Assembly (NCBI GenBank): GCA_036268055.1
Contig: DATAUW010000024.1
Location: 1 to 64,000, forward strand
Source: Verrucomicrobiia bacterium
Lineage (GTDB): Bacteria; Verrucomicrobiota; Verrucomicrobiia; Limisphaerales; Pedosphaeraceae
DNA length: 64,000 nucleotides
Reading direction: 5' to 3'
In this document: one piece after another, positions 44,281 through 53,882 of the stretch
Position numbering within the stretch: position 1 is the stretch's first letter
Layout of the letters: every line of letters begins with the position of its first letter
Position numbers and translations under genes: made by a program
The notes under the pieces: generated by a model
Databases searched by the model: none
Told to the model about the DNA's origin: nothing
What the model saw: the letters and a program-made list of their open reading frames with translations, nothing else

Positions 44281-44904
44281 TTATTTCAAAAATTTCAGCA
44301 CTGCCTCGGTGCGCGAACGGACATGAAGTTTTTCGTAGATGTGCTTGAGATGCGTGTTCACGGTGGTGACGCTGATGGAAAAGTTTTCCGCGATTTCCTT
44401 GCTGGAATAACCCTTGGAAAGCTCCTGCAAAATTTCCATTTCACGCTGCGAAAGTTTTTCGTCCTTGAGCGGATCGCGCACGGGCTCGCGGAACGATTGC
44501 ACCACGCGGCACGCGATCTGGCTGCTCATCGGCGCGCCGCCCGCCTTGACTTCCTGGATCGCGCGAAGGATGTCCGCCGGCTCGGCGCGCTTTAACAAAT
44601 ACCCGCTCGCCCCCGCTTTCAACGCGCCAAAAATCCGGTCGTTATCCTCATATACCGTAAGGATTAGGATGCGCACCGATGGGCAAATATCCTTTAGCCG
44701 CCGCGTGCAATCCACGCCGGACATGCTTGGCAAATGGATGTCCATGAGCACGACGTCGGGCAGAAGTTTCGGGATGATTTTCAACGCGTCTTCCGCGGAA
44801 TCACAAAGTGAAGTGCAGGCATAACCGGGCGCTTCGTTCAAGTAGTTCGCGAGCTTCGTGCGAAAGCTGCGATTGTCTTCCACAATGGCAATGTTGATAG
44901 GCAT
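44281..44904 (-). CDS. NarL/FixJ-type response regulator (locus A)
   Basis: 207 residues from MPINIA; the upstream extension overlaps the kinase gene. Receiver with E9/D10, phospho-acceptor D55 (VLMDIHLPSMSG) and a KR lysine in GYLLKRAEP. The LuxR-type HTH at about 145-205 includes LSQREMEILQELSKGYSSKEIA and TVNTHLKHIYEKL. It starts 7 bases after the sensor kinase stop codon, so the pair is cognate. It probably activates locus A genes, and perhaps the divergent rhamnosidase through the palindrome at 48501. It is paralogous to the regulator at 57015. Confidence 0.93.
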   Translation of the reverse strand: MPINIAIVEDNRSFRTKLANYLNEAPGYACTSLCDSAEDALKIIPKLLPDVVLMDIHLPSMSGVDCTRRLKDICPSVRILILTVYEDNDRIFGALKAGASGYLLKRAEPADILRAIQEVKAGGAPMSSQIACRVVQSFREPVRDPLKDEKLSQREMEILQELSKGYSSKEIAENFSISVTTVNTHLKHIYEKLHVRSRTEAVLKFLK

Positions 44905-44911
44905 AATTGGA

Positions 44912-47900
44912 TTATGAAATCGGCAGCCAAATGCGGCAGGCGGTTCCCGACCCCAGCTGGCTTTCGCATTCAAAACGTCCACCGATTTTTTCCAAGCGCT
45001 TCCGCATGTTCAATAAACCGTCGCCCGGCGCGAGGACGGCGGCGTTCGCGAAGCCGCAACCGTTGTCTTCGAGCACGATGCTTAAAGTGTGTTCAGCCCA
45101 GCGAATCCGCAGCCACACTTCGGAAGCTTGCGCGTGTTTTGCGATGTTGTTGAGCGCTTCGCGAATGACCAGATAAAGGTTGTGGCGCACCTCGGAAGTC
45201 AGCGGCACTTCGGGCAAGGTCTCCTCCACATCGAGACGGCAGCGCACGGAAGTGTTGCGGAAAAATTCCTCGGCCACATGTCGCAGGTACGACGCCAGGC
45301 TTGGCAACGAATCATTCGCGGGATTCACCGCCCATACGATTTCGTCGAGCGACGAAACTAACTGCCGCGATTTCTCGGAGACTTCGCTCAACTGATAGCG
45401 CGTATTTTCCGGCACCAGTGAGTCGTGGCTTTTCACGGCGCTGAGAAAACGGATTTCCGTAAGCGTTGCGCCAAGGTCGTCGTGCAAATCCCGCGCGATG
45501 CGCGTGCGCTCTTCCTCGAGCGCATGCTGGCGTTCGGCGCGTTCGCGGCTTTTGATTTCAGACGTGAGTTGTTGCGAACGCTCCTCGACTTGCCGCCGCA
45601 AAAGCGTGATCCACACCATCGCCGCCAGCAATCCGAGCAATAACGCGCCCATCACTGTGAGCGCATGGCGCATCGTCCACCATGAAGGCCGCGCCAGCAC
45701 GCGGATGCTCGCCGGCGAATTTAGCAAAAGCTCGAACGAATCAATTTCACGATTTGCCGAACGGTCGCCGCCCTGCCCCACATAAACGCCCGTCAAGCCA
45801 AGCAGGCTGCCCGGCAAAATATCCGGCAGCACGCCGTTTCGCTTTTCCAGCCGCGCGACGAAACTGCGATTGCCCGTTTGCAACTCTAAAATTTGTTCAT
45901 TGCGGTCGGCGCTGATATTCAGCAGACGAGAAGTCACGGACACGAGCGTTGAATCGAAGAGCCCATTGAGCATGGCGTTGCCCGCCAGTTGCCGCGGTTC
46001 CGGCAAATCAGCCTGGCCGATAGTTTGCGCAAGCGCCTCGCGCAACACGGGAGACGCGCCGTTCATGTCCGGAAAACCGACGACTTCAACCTGATCGCCC
46101 GGCCGGAGATCAGCCGATTTTTGCGGCCTGAAGTGAAAACCATTCGTGCCGTCCATAACGAAAAATTCGCCGTGTTGCTCGCCTAAGACGAGTCCGCTAA
46201 TACGCACGCGGCGCAAGGCATCCGCCCGCGCATCGAACAAACGCAAATCATAGGCGTGCTTGAGCGGGAGCGCGAAAGGCTGCGCAGGTGGCAATTCATC
46301 CACGGTGAAGGTGGTGTTGAAAAGCCGCAGACGCGGCAGGAGCATTTGATTTTTATCGCGATCGGGACTGCTCACACCGCGGACGCGCACCAATGCGCCT
46401 TCGACTGACTTGAAAGCATTGTCTTCGATATCGTGATATTGGATGTTCACTTTTCCACCGCGCGTCAGGAGCACGATGTTGTCCGTCTGTGGCGATATGA
46501 CGATGCCGGGAATCTCGACGTATTTGGTGGCGACGGCGCCGTTGATAAGTTCATCCCATGTCGGGCGGACCGGTTCAGGCAGAATGCCCGGACCGAGATA
46601 ACTCGCGTGGTGGATTTGGACATCGGGCGCAAAATCGGCGTGCGAAATACCTTCAATTTCCCAGTAATCACCAATCCGTGGAAATCCTGATGCCGTTGGT
46701 CCAACGTAAGAAACGTAAATGGACGAGGTTGAGTCCTGAATGAAAAAATCCCCGCCGACTCGCGCGGTGATGATGCCGCGGATTTTCACCGGATAGCCGC
46801 GTTGAGCTTCCTTGCGGCTCAGGCGCATCACCTGGACGGCGGTGGTGAGCAACGGCAAACCTTCGCCCTGGGCGTCCACGCTCGGAACTATTTTGCGATA
46901 AAAACTCGAATGAATAATCGCCCGGGCATTCGCGCGGTCCAGCCAGCCGAGAACTTCAATCTGATCGCCGGATGAAGGCTTGGGCTGCGAAGATTCTATC
47001 TCGACCTTGCCGGAGCTATCGGTGAGCGTAAAAATATTTTCTGCCGAATTGGTTGCCACCGTTCCGCTGAGATGAACAATGGCGCCGGAATTTTCGACTT
47101 CGTTCGTGCTGAGGATGGCTGCGATATTTTCGACGGGATGTTCATTCCAATGCGCGGGGTCCATTTCAAGAATGGAAATTTGGTCCGCGCCGGGAACGAC
47201 GAATGACGCGACCATTTTGCCATCCACCGCATGCGCGCTTTGATATAGCCCTACGCACTTGATCCGGCTATGCGAGAGCAGATTCCACGGCAGCGCGCGG
47301 TCCTCCATCACCCGCACATAAACGGGCCCGGCAGCGGAAGAAAGTTCAATCCACGGCGACCGGCTCTGCCCGCGAACATGCGAAACCGCGCCCTCGATCT
47401 CAACCCACTGTCCTTCCTGTGCTTCATGGGATAACTGGCCGGAAAAAAATTGACCGGGTGCGGACACGGGCGCATCTCCGAGAATCGTGATATGCAAGGG
47501 CACGTCCTCGATGAATAGCCGCGAACCATCATCGGACTTCGACCAGAAGCGATAAAGCCCGGCTCGCGGCGCGGAAAAATAACCGGTGAACACCAATCCA
47601 ACACCTGGATCCCGCGTGCGAACGCCAATATCGAAATTAGTCGCCACTCCGCTTTTAACCGCGGACAATCGCGCGAAAGGGGGTAACGATTCCCATTGGC
47701 CTTCGTAGCATTGATAATCCACACCGTGACTCAGTTTGGTGGTGTCATCGTGATTGGGCGGAGCGCGAAAAAGTTCATCGCTCGGCACCGGCTGTCGCGG
47801 CAAGCCAGGCCCTTCGACATCCACTTCAAGCGCGAAATCCCCGGTGTTGTTGAACCATTCAACCCGCACGGGGTGAAGACCGGCGGACAAAAATGTTTGA

Positions 47901-48346
47901 CCAGTGCCTTCAAAGACCATGTGATTGCCGTCGTTATCAACGAGAGCGATGGAGCCCGCCTCGCCGCGTCCAGCCTCGCAACTACCTTCGATCAAAACAT
48001 GCCGCCCCGGCTGCAATAATGCCTGCCCATGCCCGGATATTTTCAAGATGATGCAACCCGCACTGTCCTGAAAAACGATTTGGTCGCCCGCAGAACTTAC
48101 CCACAACACAGTGCCTTCAAGGCGCACCGAGCAGCCTGAAATTTCCTCGCGCGCGGCGAGTTGGCGGAGTTGAACGGCGTCGGTCAGCAGCGTGGCGGCT
48201 GGAACAGTTTCGGGTTCGGCGTTCGCGATTGAAGCGATGAATAGAGACACCAAGCATGCCAAAAAGGCAATGGACTGGCTTCGATTTTTAGAAGCCCTCT
48301 CACTCCACCATTCACGGAGCCCGCGGATGAAGTCAGGAGTGTTCAT
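44912..48346 (-). CDS. Sensor kinase with permuted PA14 and OB-like repeats (locus A)
   Basis: 1144 residues. N-terminal signal/membrane segment (24-43); OB-fold-like beta segment (about 55-125); a PA14 C-terminal half at 134-194 (LVDNDGNHMVF, SAGLHPVRVEWF, GPGLPRQPVPSDELF); then a PA14 N-terminal half at 211-290 (YEGQWESLPPF, FTGYFSAPRAGLYRF, SDDGSRLFIED), so the domain is circularly permuted. Several further OB-like segments (312-880) follow, then TM 895-917, coiled coil, HisKA_3 with H955 (RIARDLHDDLG) and ATPase (VIREALNNIAKHA, DNGCGF). PA14 domains often bind glycans, so a polysaccharide or fragment ligand is inferred. Translationally adjacent to its regulator (7 bases). Divergent from the GH78 at 48666. 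Confidence 0.88.
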   Translation of the reverse strand: MNTPDFIRGLREWWSERASKNRSQSIAFLACLVSLFIASIANAEPETVPAATLLTDAVQLRQLAAREEISGCSVRLEGTVLWVSSAGDQIVFQDSAGCIILKISGHGQALLQPGRHVLIEGSCEAGRGEAGSIALVDNDGNHMVFEGTGQTFLSAGLHPVRVEWFNNTGDFALEVDVEGPGLPRQPVPSDELFRAPPNHDDTTKLSHGVDYQCYEGQWESLPPFARLSAVKSGVATNFDIGVRTRDPGVGLVFTGYFSAPRAGLYRFWSKSDDGSRLFIEDVPLHITILGDAPVSAPGQFFSGQLSHEAQEGQWVEIEGAVSHVRGQSRSPWIELSSAAGPVYVRVMEDRALPWNLLSHSRIKCVGLYQSAHAVDGKMVASFVVPGADQISILEMDPAHWNEHPVENIAAILSTNEVENSGAIVHLSGTVATNSAENIFTLTDSSGKVEIESSQPKPSSGDQIEVLGWLDRANARAIIHSSFYRKIVPSVDAQGEGLPLLTTAVQVMRLSRKEAQRGYPVKIRGIITARVGGDFFIQDSTSSIYVSYVGPTASGFPRIGDYWEIEGISHADFAPDVQIHHASYLGPGILPEPVRPTWDELINGAVATKYVEIPGIVISPQTDNIVLLTRGGKVNIQYHDIEDNAFKSVEGALVRVRGVSSPDRDKNQMLLPRLRLFNTTFTVDELPPAQPFALPLKHAYDLRLFDARADALRRVRISGLVLGEQHGEFFVMDGTNGFHFRPQKSADLRPGDQVEVVGFPDMNGASPVLREALAQTIGQADLPEPRQLAGNAMLNGLFDSTLVSVTSRLLNISADRNEQILELQTGNRSFVARLEKRNGVLPDILPGSLLGLTGVYVGQGGDRSANREIDSFELLLNSPASIRVLARPSWWTMRHALTVMGALLLGLLAAMVWITLLRRQVEERSQQLTSEIKSRERAERQHALEEERTRIARDLHDDLGATLTEIRFLSAVKSHDSLVPENTRYQLSEVSEKSRQLVSSLDEIVWAVNPANDSLPSLASYLRHVAEEFFRNTSVRCRLDVEETLPEVPLTSEVRHNLYLVIREALNNIAKHAQASEVWLRIRWAEHTLSIVLEDNGCGFANAAVLAPGDGLLNMRKRLEKIGGRFECESQLGSGTACRIWLPIS

Positions 48347-48500
48347 GATGGAGGTTTAGTGAAGTTCAATTTGAATGTCCACAGGATTTTGAAATAGGCC
48401 GGAAAAAGTTCATTGCAGGAACCCGCTCGGTTTTGTTGAAAGCGACGTGGGGGAAACTGCGTAAAAACTCGTTCATCATTAGGCATTTCAGGAGGCTTTT

Positions 48501-48524
48501 AGCATCACCTATTCTGGTGATGCT
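48501..48524. promoter_or_regulatory. Perfect 9-bp palindrome in the divergent promoter region
   Basis: AGCATCACC-TATTCT-GGTGATGCT lies between the locus A sensor kinase (minus) and the secreted rhamnosidase (plus). Position and symmetry suit an operator for a dimeric regulator such as the NarL-type protein at 44281. It could also be a transcript hairpin. The rest of the 319-base gap 48347-48665 is AT-rich with no gene. Confidence 0.45.
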
Positions 48525-48665
48525 TTCATTACCAGCTTAGGGGATGTGAAAACCGCTGTGTTCGGTTTAAGATTTTTAAACATAAATTAAGAAAAGCCCA
48601 TTGCGCCACCTCAACCCATTCGTTTTCGGCGGAGCATCCATCCAAATCCCGGACTTTTTTGCAGA

Positions 48666-51600
48666 ATGAAAATTTGCCGTTTTATAAATTGCCTGCTTTT
48701 TATTTTGGCGGGTGCAGGCTCCGCTTTCGGCGGCCCGGTGATCACTACCAACACGCTTCCTTCGAGCGCCTCGGACGTCGTCGGCAGCAGTGTCACTTTT
48801 ACGGTTGCCTTGACCAATGCAAACGCAGCCGCCTTCCAGTGGCAGGTGATTCGTGCTGGCGCCACAAATAATATTCCCGGCGCTACCAATACGACGCTCA
48901 CGCTTGCAAACCTGCAACTCACCGACACCGCCTCGTATCGCCTTCAGGCATCGAACAGTTCGGGAATCACCTTCAGCGCTGCCAGCGCGCTTACGATCAA
49001 TCCCGCGCCGGCTCCCGCGAAAAATATAGTTACCTCCTTCGCCAGCCAGACCGGTCCCGGCGCGGCGAACACGAATTTTATTCCCACCTGGATTGTCCCG
49101 GCCAACAGTCTTATCGCCCGACAATCGCCCAACAGCGTCGGAACGGGTAATTTCAGCCAATACGGCGCGGGCATGGTTTCCTCGCTGACCGACGGCGCGT
49201 TCGGTTCGTTAAATTATTGGCCAAACGTGGGCGGCAGCAGTACGGAAGTAACTTGCGGCAGCGGCGCGGGACAGTTTGTTACTTATACTCTCGCTGGTTC
49301 GCCCACCGGATATGATCTGACTAACATCATTGTCTATGGCGGATGGGGGGATGCGGGGCGCGACGAACAGGCTTACACGATTTATTATTCCACGGTTGCC
49401 AATCCCACTACTTTTATTCCGCTGACCAGCGTGAGTTACAACCCATCGAATCCCAACGGCATTCAGTCCGCGACGCGAGTTACTTTTTCATCTTCGTCAG
49501 GTGCGGCGTTTGTTCAAAACGTCGCGGCCTTGAAATTTGATTTTACTTCTCCCGCTCCGGAAAATGGATTCTGCGGATATTCAGAGATTGATGTCTTCGG
49601 TTCGCCGACTGGCGCTCCACCCGTCGCCAATCCGCCCACCAGTTCGCCTTTGTCTCCAGTCGCTGCGGGCACATCGGTGACTTTTTCTGAAACAGCATCT
49701 GGCACCATCCCGCTTCAATATCAATGGCAAACCGATAATGGCAGCAGTCCATCCAGCTATTCAGATATATCGGGAGCCACCGGTTCAAATTTTGTGCTCA
49801 ATACCTCCACGCTTGGAGGCTTCACTATGAACTTCCGTGTGCGAGTGACAGACGCAAACGGCACGACAACAAGTTCCGCGATTCCTCTGACCATCAACGG
49901 TACTAATACAATTACTTCTGCCACGACCGTCACGAATTTGCGCTGCGAACATCTGGCAAACCCGCTGGGCATTGATGTCACCAAACCTCGCTTGAGTTGG
50001 ATCATGAATTCGTCGCAACGCGGAGATCTTCAAACTGCCTATCAAGTATTAGTTGCCAGTTCGTTGACAAATCTCACGCAAGGCCAAGGCGATGTCTGGA
50101 ATAGCGGCAAAGTTCCGTCCAGCCAATCGGTACTCGTGGAATATGCCGGGCAGCCGCTGGCTTCGGGCCAAGTCTATTATTGGCAAGTGCGGATATGGGA
50201 TGCCAGCGGTAATCCATCGGATTGGAGCGCGCCCGCGACATGGAGCATGGGGTTGCTCAATCCATCGGACTGGACAGCGAAATGGATTGGCATGACAACC
50301 GATCCCAATCTCACGCCCGCCGCGCCGAGCCCCATGTTGCGAAAAACTTTTGCGATCAACAAAACCGTGACTCGCGCTACCGCTTATATCTGCGGCCTGG
50401 GATATTATGAACTTCAACTCAATGGCGCGAAAGTAGGCGATCACATCATGGATCCTTCCTGGACGCGTTATGATTATCACGCGTATTACGTGACTTATGA
50501 TGTCACCACTAATCTCATCTCAGGAACCAACGCCGTCGGTGTGCAATTAGCCAATGGCTTTTACAATCAGTGGAGCAGCGACGCGTGGAACACCGCGACC
50601 GCTCCCTGGCGCGCGCTTCCGCAAATGATTCTGCAACTGGTCGTCCAATACAGCGACGGCACTGCGAACACCATCATCAGCGACGCGTCGTGGAAAGCCT
50701 CGACAGGTCCGATTCTTTTGGATGCAACCCGGCTGGGCGAAACCTATGACGCGCGCCTCGAAAAATCGGGTTGGTCCACCGGATCGTACAACGATTCGAG
50801 CTGGACCAATGCCATTTTGCGCGAAGGAATTGCCGGTTCGCTTTTTGCCCCGGATGCCGAACCCGTCAAAGCGATGCAGTTGGTAGCTCCCAAAAAAATT
50901 ATTCCCGTATCCGGCCAGCCGGGCGTTTATACTTTTGATTTCGGACAAAATCTCGCCGGTTGGGGCAGGCTGAATGTCACTGGCCCGGCGGGAACAACCG
51001 TGCGAATGGTCTATGGCGAAAAAACCAACAGCGACGGTTCGGTGGACCAGAGCAATATCAACTACCTCGTTTCACTTCAGCAATATTTTCAAACCGAGAG
51101 CTATACTCTCAAAGGCGGCGGCGCTGAAACCTGGGAGCCTAGTTTCACTTATCACGGTTTTCGTTATGCCCAGGTTACGGGCTTACCCGACGCGCCCACC
51201 ACCAACACGCTCCTCGCGCGTGTCGTGCGAACGGCCTTCGATCCCGCCGGAAGTTTTCTTTGTTCCAACGATCTGCTCAATCGCATTGAGACGAATACTA
51301 TTTGGTCTTACATGGGAAACTTTGTCGGCATCCCGACCGATTGCCCGACGCGCGAAAAAAATGGCTGGACCGGCGACGCTCAACTCGCCTGTGAGATGGG
51401 TTTGATCCATTTCCATAGCGAGGCGGCTTACACGCGGTGGATCAGGGAATTCGGCCCAGCCCAACTTTCCAACGGCGAACTTTCTGGTGTCTTCCCCAAT
51501 GCGAACTGGGGTTACGGCGAAGGTCCGGCGTGGGAATCCGCCTATCTGCTGGTCCCCTGGTTTGTCTATCAGCACTGCGGCGATGTGCGAATCCTGATGA

Positions 51601-53843
51601 CGAATTATGGCGGCATGAAGGCGTATGTAGATTACGCCACGAGCGTCGCTTCCGGAAATATTGTTTCCTATGGACTCGGCGATTGGGAACCTGCGGGCAC
51701 AGTAACACCGGCGTCGGTGACGGACACGGGTTATTATTATGAAGACGCTTTGATCGTCGCGCAAACGGCTTCGATGATGGGTAACTCAGTAGATGCCCTC
51801 CAATACAGCAACCTCGCCGCTCAAATCAAGCTATCGTTCAACCAATCTTTTCTGGACACGAATACCCATGAATATTCCGGCGGCACGCAGACTGCGCAAT
51901 CGTGCGCGCTCTATCAGGGGCTGACTGCGTCCAATCAGATTCCCGCGGTTGCAAATGCGCTTGCGGTCGCGGTTCAACAAAATGGCAATAAAATTGATAC
52001 CGGAATTCTCGGTTCCAAATATCTATTGCGAGCACTGTGTGACGATGGCCATTCCGATACCGCCTGGGCGCTTGTGGTGCAAACGAATTATCCAAGTTGG
52101 GGTTATCAGATATTGGCGGGCGCAACGACTCTATGGGAAACCTGGAGTGGCAGTGGCGGCCAGGATTCACTCAATCATATCATGTTCGGCGATGTCTCTG
52201 CCTGGTTTATTGAATACGTAGCCGGTATTCGGCCCGGCGCTCCCGGCTATCAAACTGTCATTATCAAACCGGAGGTAATGAACGCACTTGCGTCCGCGCA
52301 AGCCACGCACGACTCGCCGTACGGCATGATCTCGAACGCGTGGCAGATCAACGGGAAATCGGTGACGATGAATCTAACCATTCCGCCCAATGCCACCGGC
52401 CTCGTTTATCTTCCCCTGCTCGGCACTGCAATTACTAACGTCACTATCCTCGAATCGGGAAAGACAATCTCGCAAAACGGCGCGGCGACCTCGAATGATC
52501 CGGGCGTCGCGTTCAGTCATTACGAAGGCACTTCGCCGCAGGATTATTTAGCATGGACGGTTGCGTCGGGAAGTTACCAATTCTCGTGGCAGGTGGTTGC
52601 TCAAGCGCCGCGCGGTCTGGCTGCTTCGGTTGGCAATCAGCAAGTGAAGTTGTTGTGGAACGCCGTGCCGGGCGTGACGAGTTACAACGTCAAGCGCGCG
52701 CCCAAATCGGGCGGGCCCTACACCACCTTGATAAATGGAAATTTCAGCTCCTATACGGACATGTCCGTCACGAATGGCGGGATTTATTACTATGTCGTCT
52801 CCGCCATCAGCGCGAACGGTGAGAGTAGTAACTCGGCGGAAGTAACCGCCACGCCGGTTCTCAATGTAAATTTTGGCTTTGAAACTCCGAACGCTGGCGG
52901 ATACGAATACAATCCCGCGAATGCCATTTGGACTTTTACTGGAGCCAGCCCAGATGGTTCGGGCATTCTCGCCAATGGCAGCGCTTTCGGAAACCCTGAT
53001 GCGCCCGAAGGCGTTCAGGCCGCGTTCGTGCAAAGCCACGGCAGCATCTCACAAATTTTGCCCGGGTTTTCTCCGGGGACAACCTACACCATCACCTTTG
53101 CGGCAGCGCAGCGATCCGGCGCGAATCAACATGGCGGCGAGTCGTGGAATTTGATGATTGATAACACGGTCATCACTAACTACAACCCCGGGCCGACCGC
53201 GACGAGTTACTCCAATTATACCGCCCGTTTCACGGCGACGGCGAAGATACATACCTTGTCATTCGTGGGAACCGATTTGGCGACGGGCGACAACACGGTC
53301 TTCATTGACAACATAAACTTTGTCCCGCCCATTCCTCCGGTTAATCCTCGCGTGACTTTTACCAGTCCAGTCAATAACACCAGCTTGGTTGCGCCGGGCA
53401 CTATCAACCTTTCGGCAACCGTGATCGCCAATAGTAACTTTGTTGCGGGCGTTCAATTCATCTCCAACACGAACAACCTCATCGCCCAGATCACCAATGC
53501 TCCTTATTCATTCACGTGGACCAATGTCGGGGCGGCAGTTTACAACTTGATCGCGCGCGTCATTTTCAACGGCACGAACACCTCCGATTCGACCACTGTA
53601 GCCGTGACGGTGACGAATTTTGCGCCCGTGATCCAGTCCGTGAGTTTAAATTCGGGAACGCTTTTTCTGGGAGGTTTTGGCAAAGCTTCGCAACCTTATG
53701 TGCTGACCCAAGCCTCAAATCTGATTCCTCCGACGGTGTGGATTCCCCTGCTAACCAATATGTCGGATGCCAGCGGCAGGTTTGCATTTACTAACTTGCC
53801 CGCCACGAACACGCAGCAGTTTTATCGAATCTCCACGCCGTGA
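48666..53843 (+). CDS. Secreted GH78 alpha-L-rhamnosidase with accessory domains
   Basis: 1725 residues. Signal peptide 1-23; Ig-like domain (24-117); GGWxDxGRDxQ module (119-313); Ig-like domain (about 318-411); GH78 (about 423-1300) beginning TNLRCEHLANPLGIDVTKPRLSW, with the rhamnosidase N-domain (YELQLNGAKVGDHIMDPSWTRYDY split) and the catalytic-domain motif TDCPTREKNGWTGDAQ. A fibronectin III domain (about 1313-1400), a CBM-like beta-sandwich (about 1400-1554), a Big-type Ig domain (1558-1652) and the shared C-terminal domain (1655-1725) follow. It should release alpha-L-rhamnose from polysaccharides outside the cell. The only plus-strand gene in this half, it converges with the second GH78 gene, 39 bases apart. 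Confidence 0.92.
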   Translation: MKICRFINCLLFILAGAGSAFGGPVITTNTLPSSASDVVGSSVTFTVALTNANAAAFQWQVIRAGATNNIPGATNTTLTLANLQLTDTASYRLQASNSSGITFSAASALTINPAPAPAKNIVTSFASQTGPGAANTNFIPTWIVPANSLIARQSPNSVGTGNFSQYGAGMVSSLTDGAFGSLNYWPNVGGSSTEVTCGSGAGQFVTYTLAGSPTGYDLTNIIVYGGWGDAGRDEQAYTIYYSTVANPTTFIPLTSVSYNPSNPNGIQSATRVTFSSSSGAAFVQNVAALKFDFTSPAPENGFCGYSEIDVFGSPTGAPPVANPPTSSPLSPVAAGTSVTFSETASGTIPLQYQWQTDNGSSPSSYSDISGATGSNFVLNTSTLGGFTMNFRVRVTDANGTTTSSAIPLTINGTNTITSATTVTNLRCEHLANPLGIDVTKPRLSWIMNSSQRGDLQTAYQVLVASSLTNLTQGQGDVWNSGKVPSSQSVLVEYAGQPLASGQVYYWQVRIWDASGNPSDWSAPATWSMGLLNPSDWTAKWIGMTTDPNLTPAAPSPMLRKTFAINKTVTRATAYICGLGYYELQLNGAKVGDHIMDPSWTRYDYHAYYVTYDVTTNLISGTNAVGVQLANGFYNQWSSDAWNTATAPWRALPQMILQLVVQYSDGTANTIISDASWKASTGPILLDATRLGETYDARLEKSGWSTGSYNDSSWTNAILREGIAGSLFAPDAEPVKAMQLVAPKKIIPVSGQPGVYTFDFGQNLAGWGRLNVTGPAGTTVRMVYGEKTNSDGSVDQSNINYLVSLQQYFQTESYTLKGGGAETWEPSFTYHGFRYAQVTGLPDAPTTNTLLARVVRTAFDPAGSFLCSNDLLNRIETNTIWSYMGNFVGIPTDCPTREKNGWTGDAQLACEMGLIHFHSEAAYTRWIREFGPAQLSNGELSGVFPNANWGYGEGPAWESAYLLVPWFVYQHCGDVRILMTNYGGMKAYVDYATSVASGNIVSYGLGDWEPAGTVTPASVTDTGYYYEDALIVAQTASMMGNSVDALQYSNLAAQIKLSFNQSFLDTNTHEYSGGTQTAQSCALYQGLTASNQIPAVANALAVAVQQNGNKIDTGILGSKYLLRALCDDGHSDTAWALVVQTNYPSWGYQILAGATTLWETWSGSGGQDSLNHIMFGDVSAWFIEYVAGIRPGAPGYQTVIIKPEVMNALASAQATHDSPYGMISNAWQINGKSVTMNLTIPPNATGLVYLPLLGTAITNVTILESGKTISQNGAATSNDPGVAFSHYEGTSPQDYLAWTVASGSYQFSWQVVAQAPRGLAASVGNQQVKLLWNAVPGVTSYNVKRAPKSGGPYTTLINGNFSSYTDMSVTNGGIYYYVVSAISANGESSNSAEVTATPVLNVNFGFETPNAGGYEYNPANAIWTFTGASPDGSGILANGSAFGNPDAPEGVQAAFVQSHGSISQILPGFSPGTTYTITFAAAQRSGANQHGGESWNLMIDNTVITNYNPGPTATSYSNYTARFTATAKIHTLSFVGTDLATGDNTVFIDNINFVPPIPPVNPRVTFTSPVNNTSLVAPGTINLSATVIANSNFVAGVQFISNTNNLIAQITNAPYSFTWTNVGAAVYNLIARVIFNGTNTSDSTTVAVTVTNFAPVIQSVSLNSGTLFLGGFGKASQPYVLTQASNLIPPTVWIPLLTNMSDASGRFAFTNLPATNTQQFYRISTP

Positions 53844-53882
53844 AATCGGCCGGCATCACGGAAAATGGCGAGCCTGCATTTT

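Noticed and set aside
48576-49160. 194-codon minus frame opposite the start of the GH78 gene
   Set aside because: Antisense to a signal peptide and Ig domain with clear coding character; no domain in the minus product.
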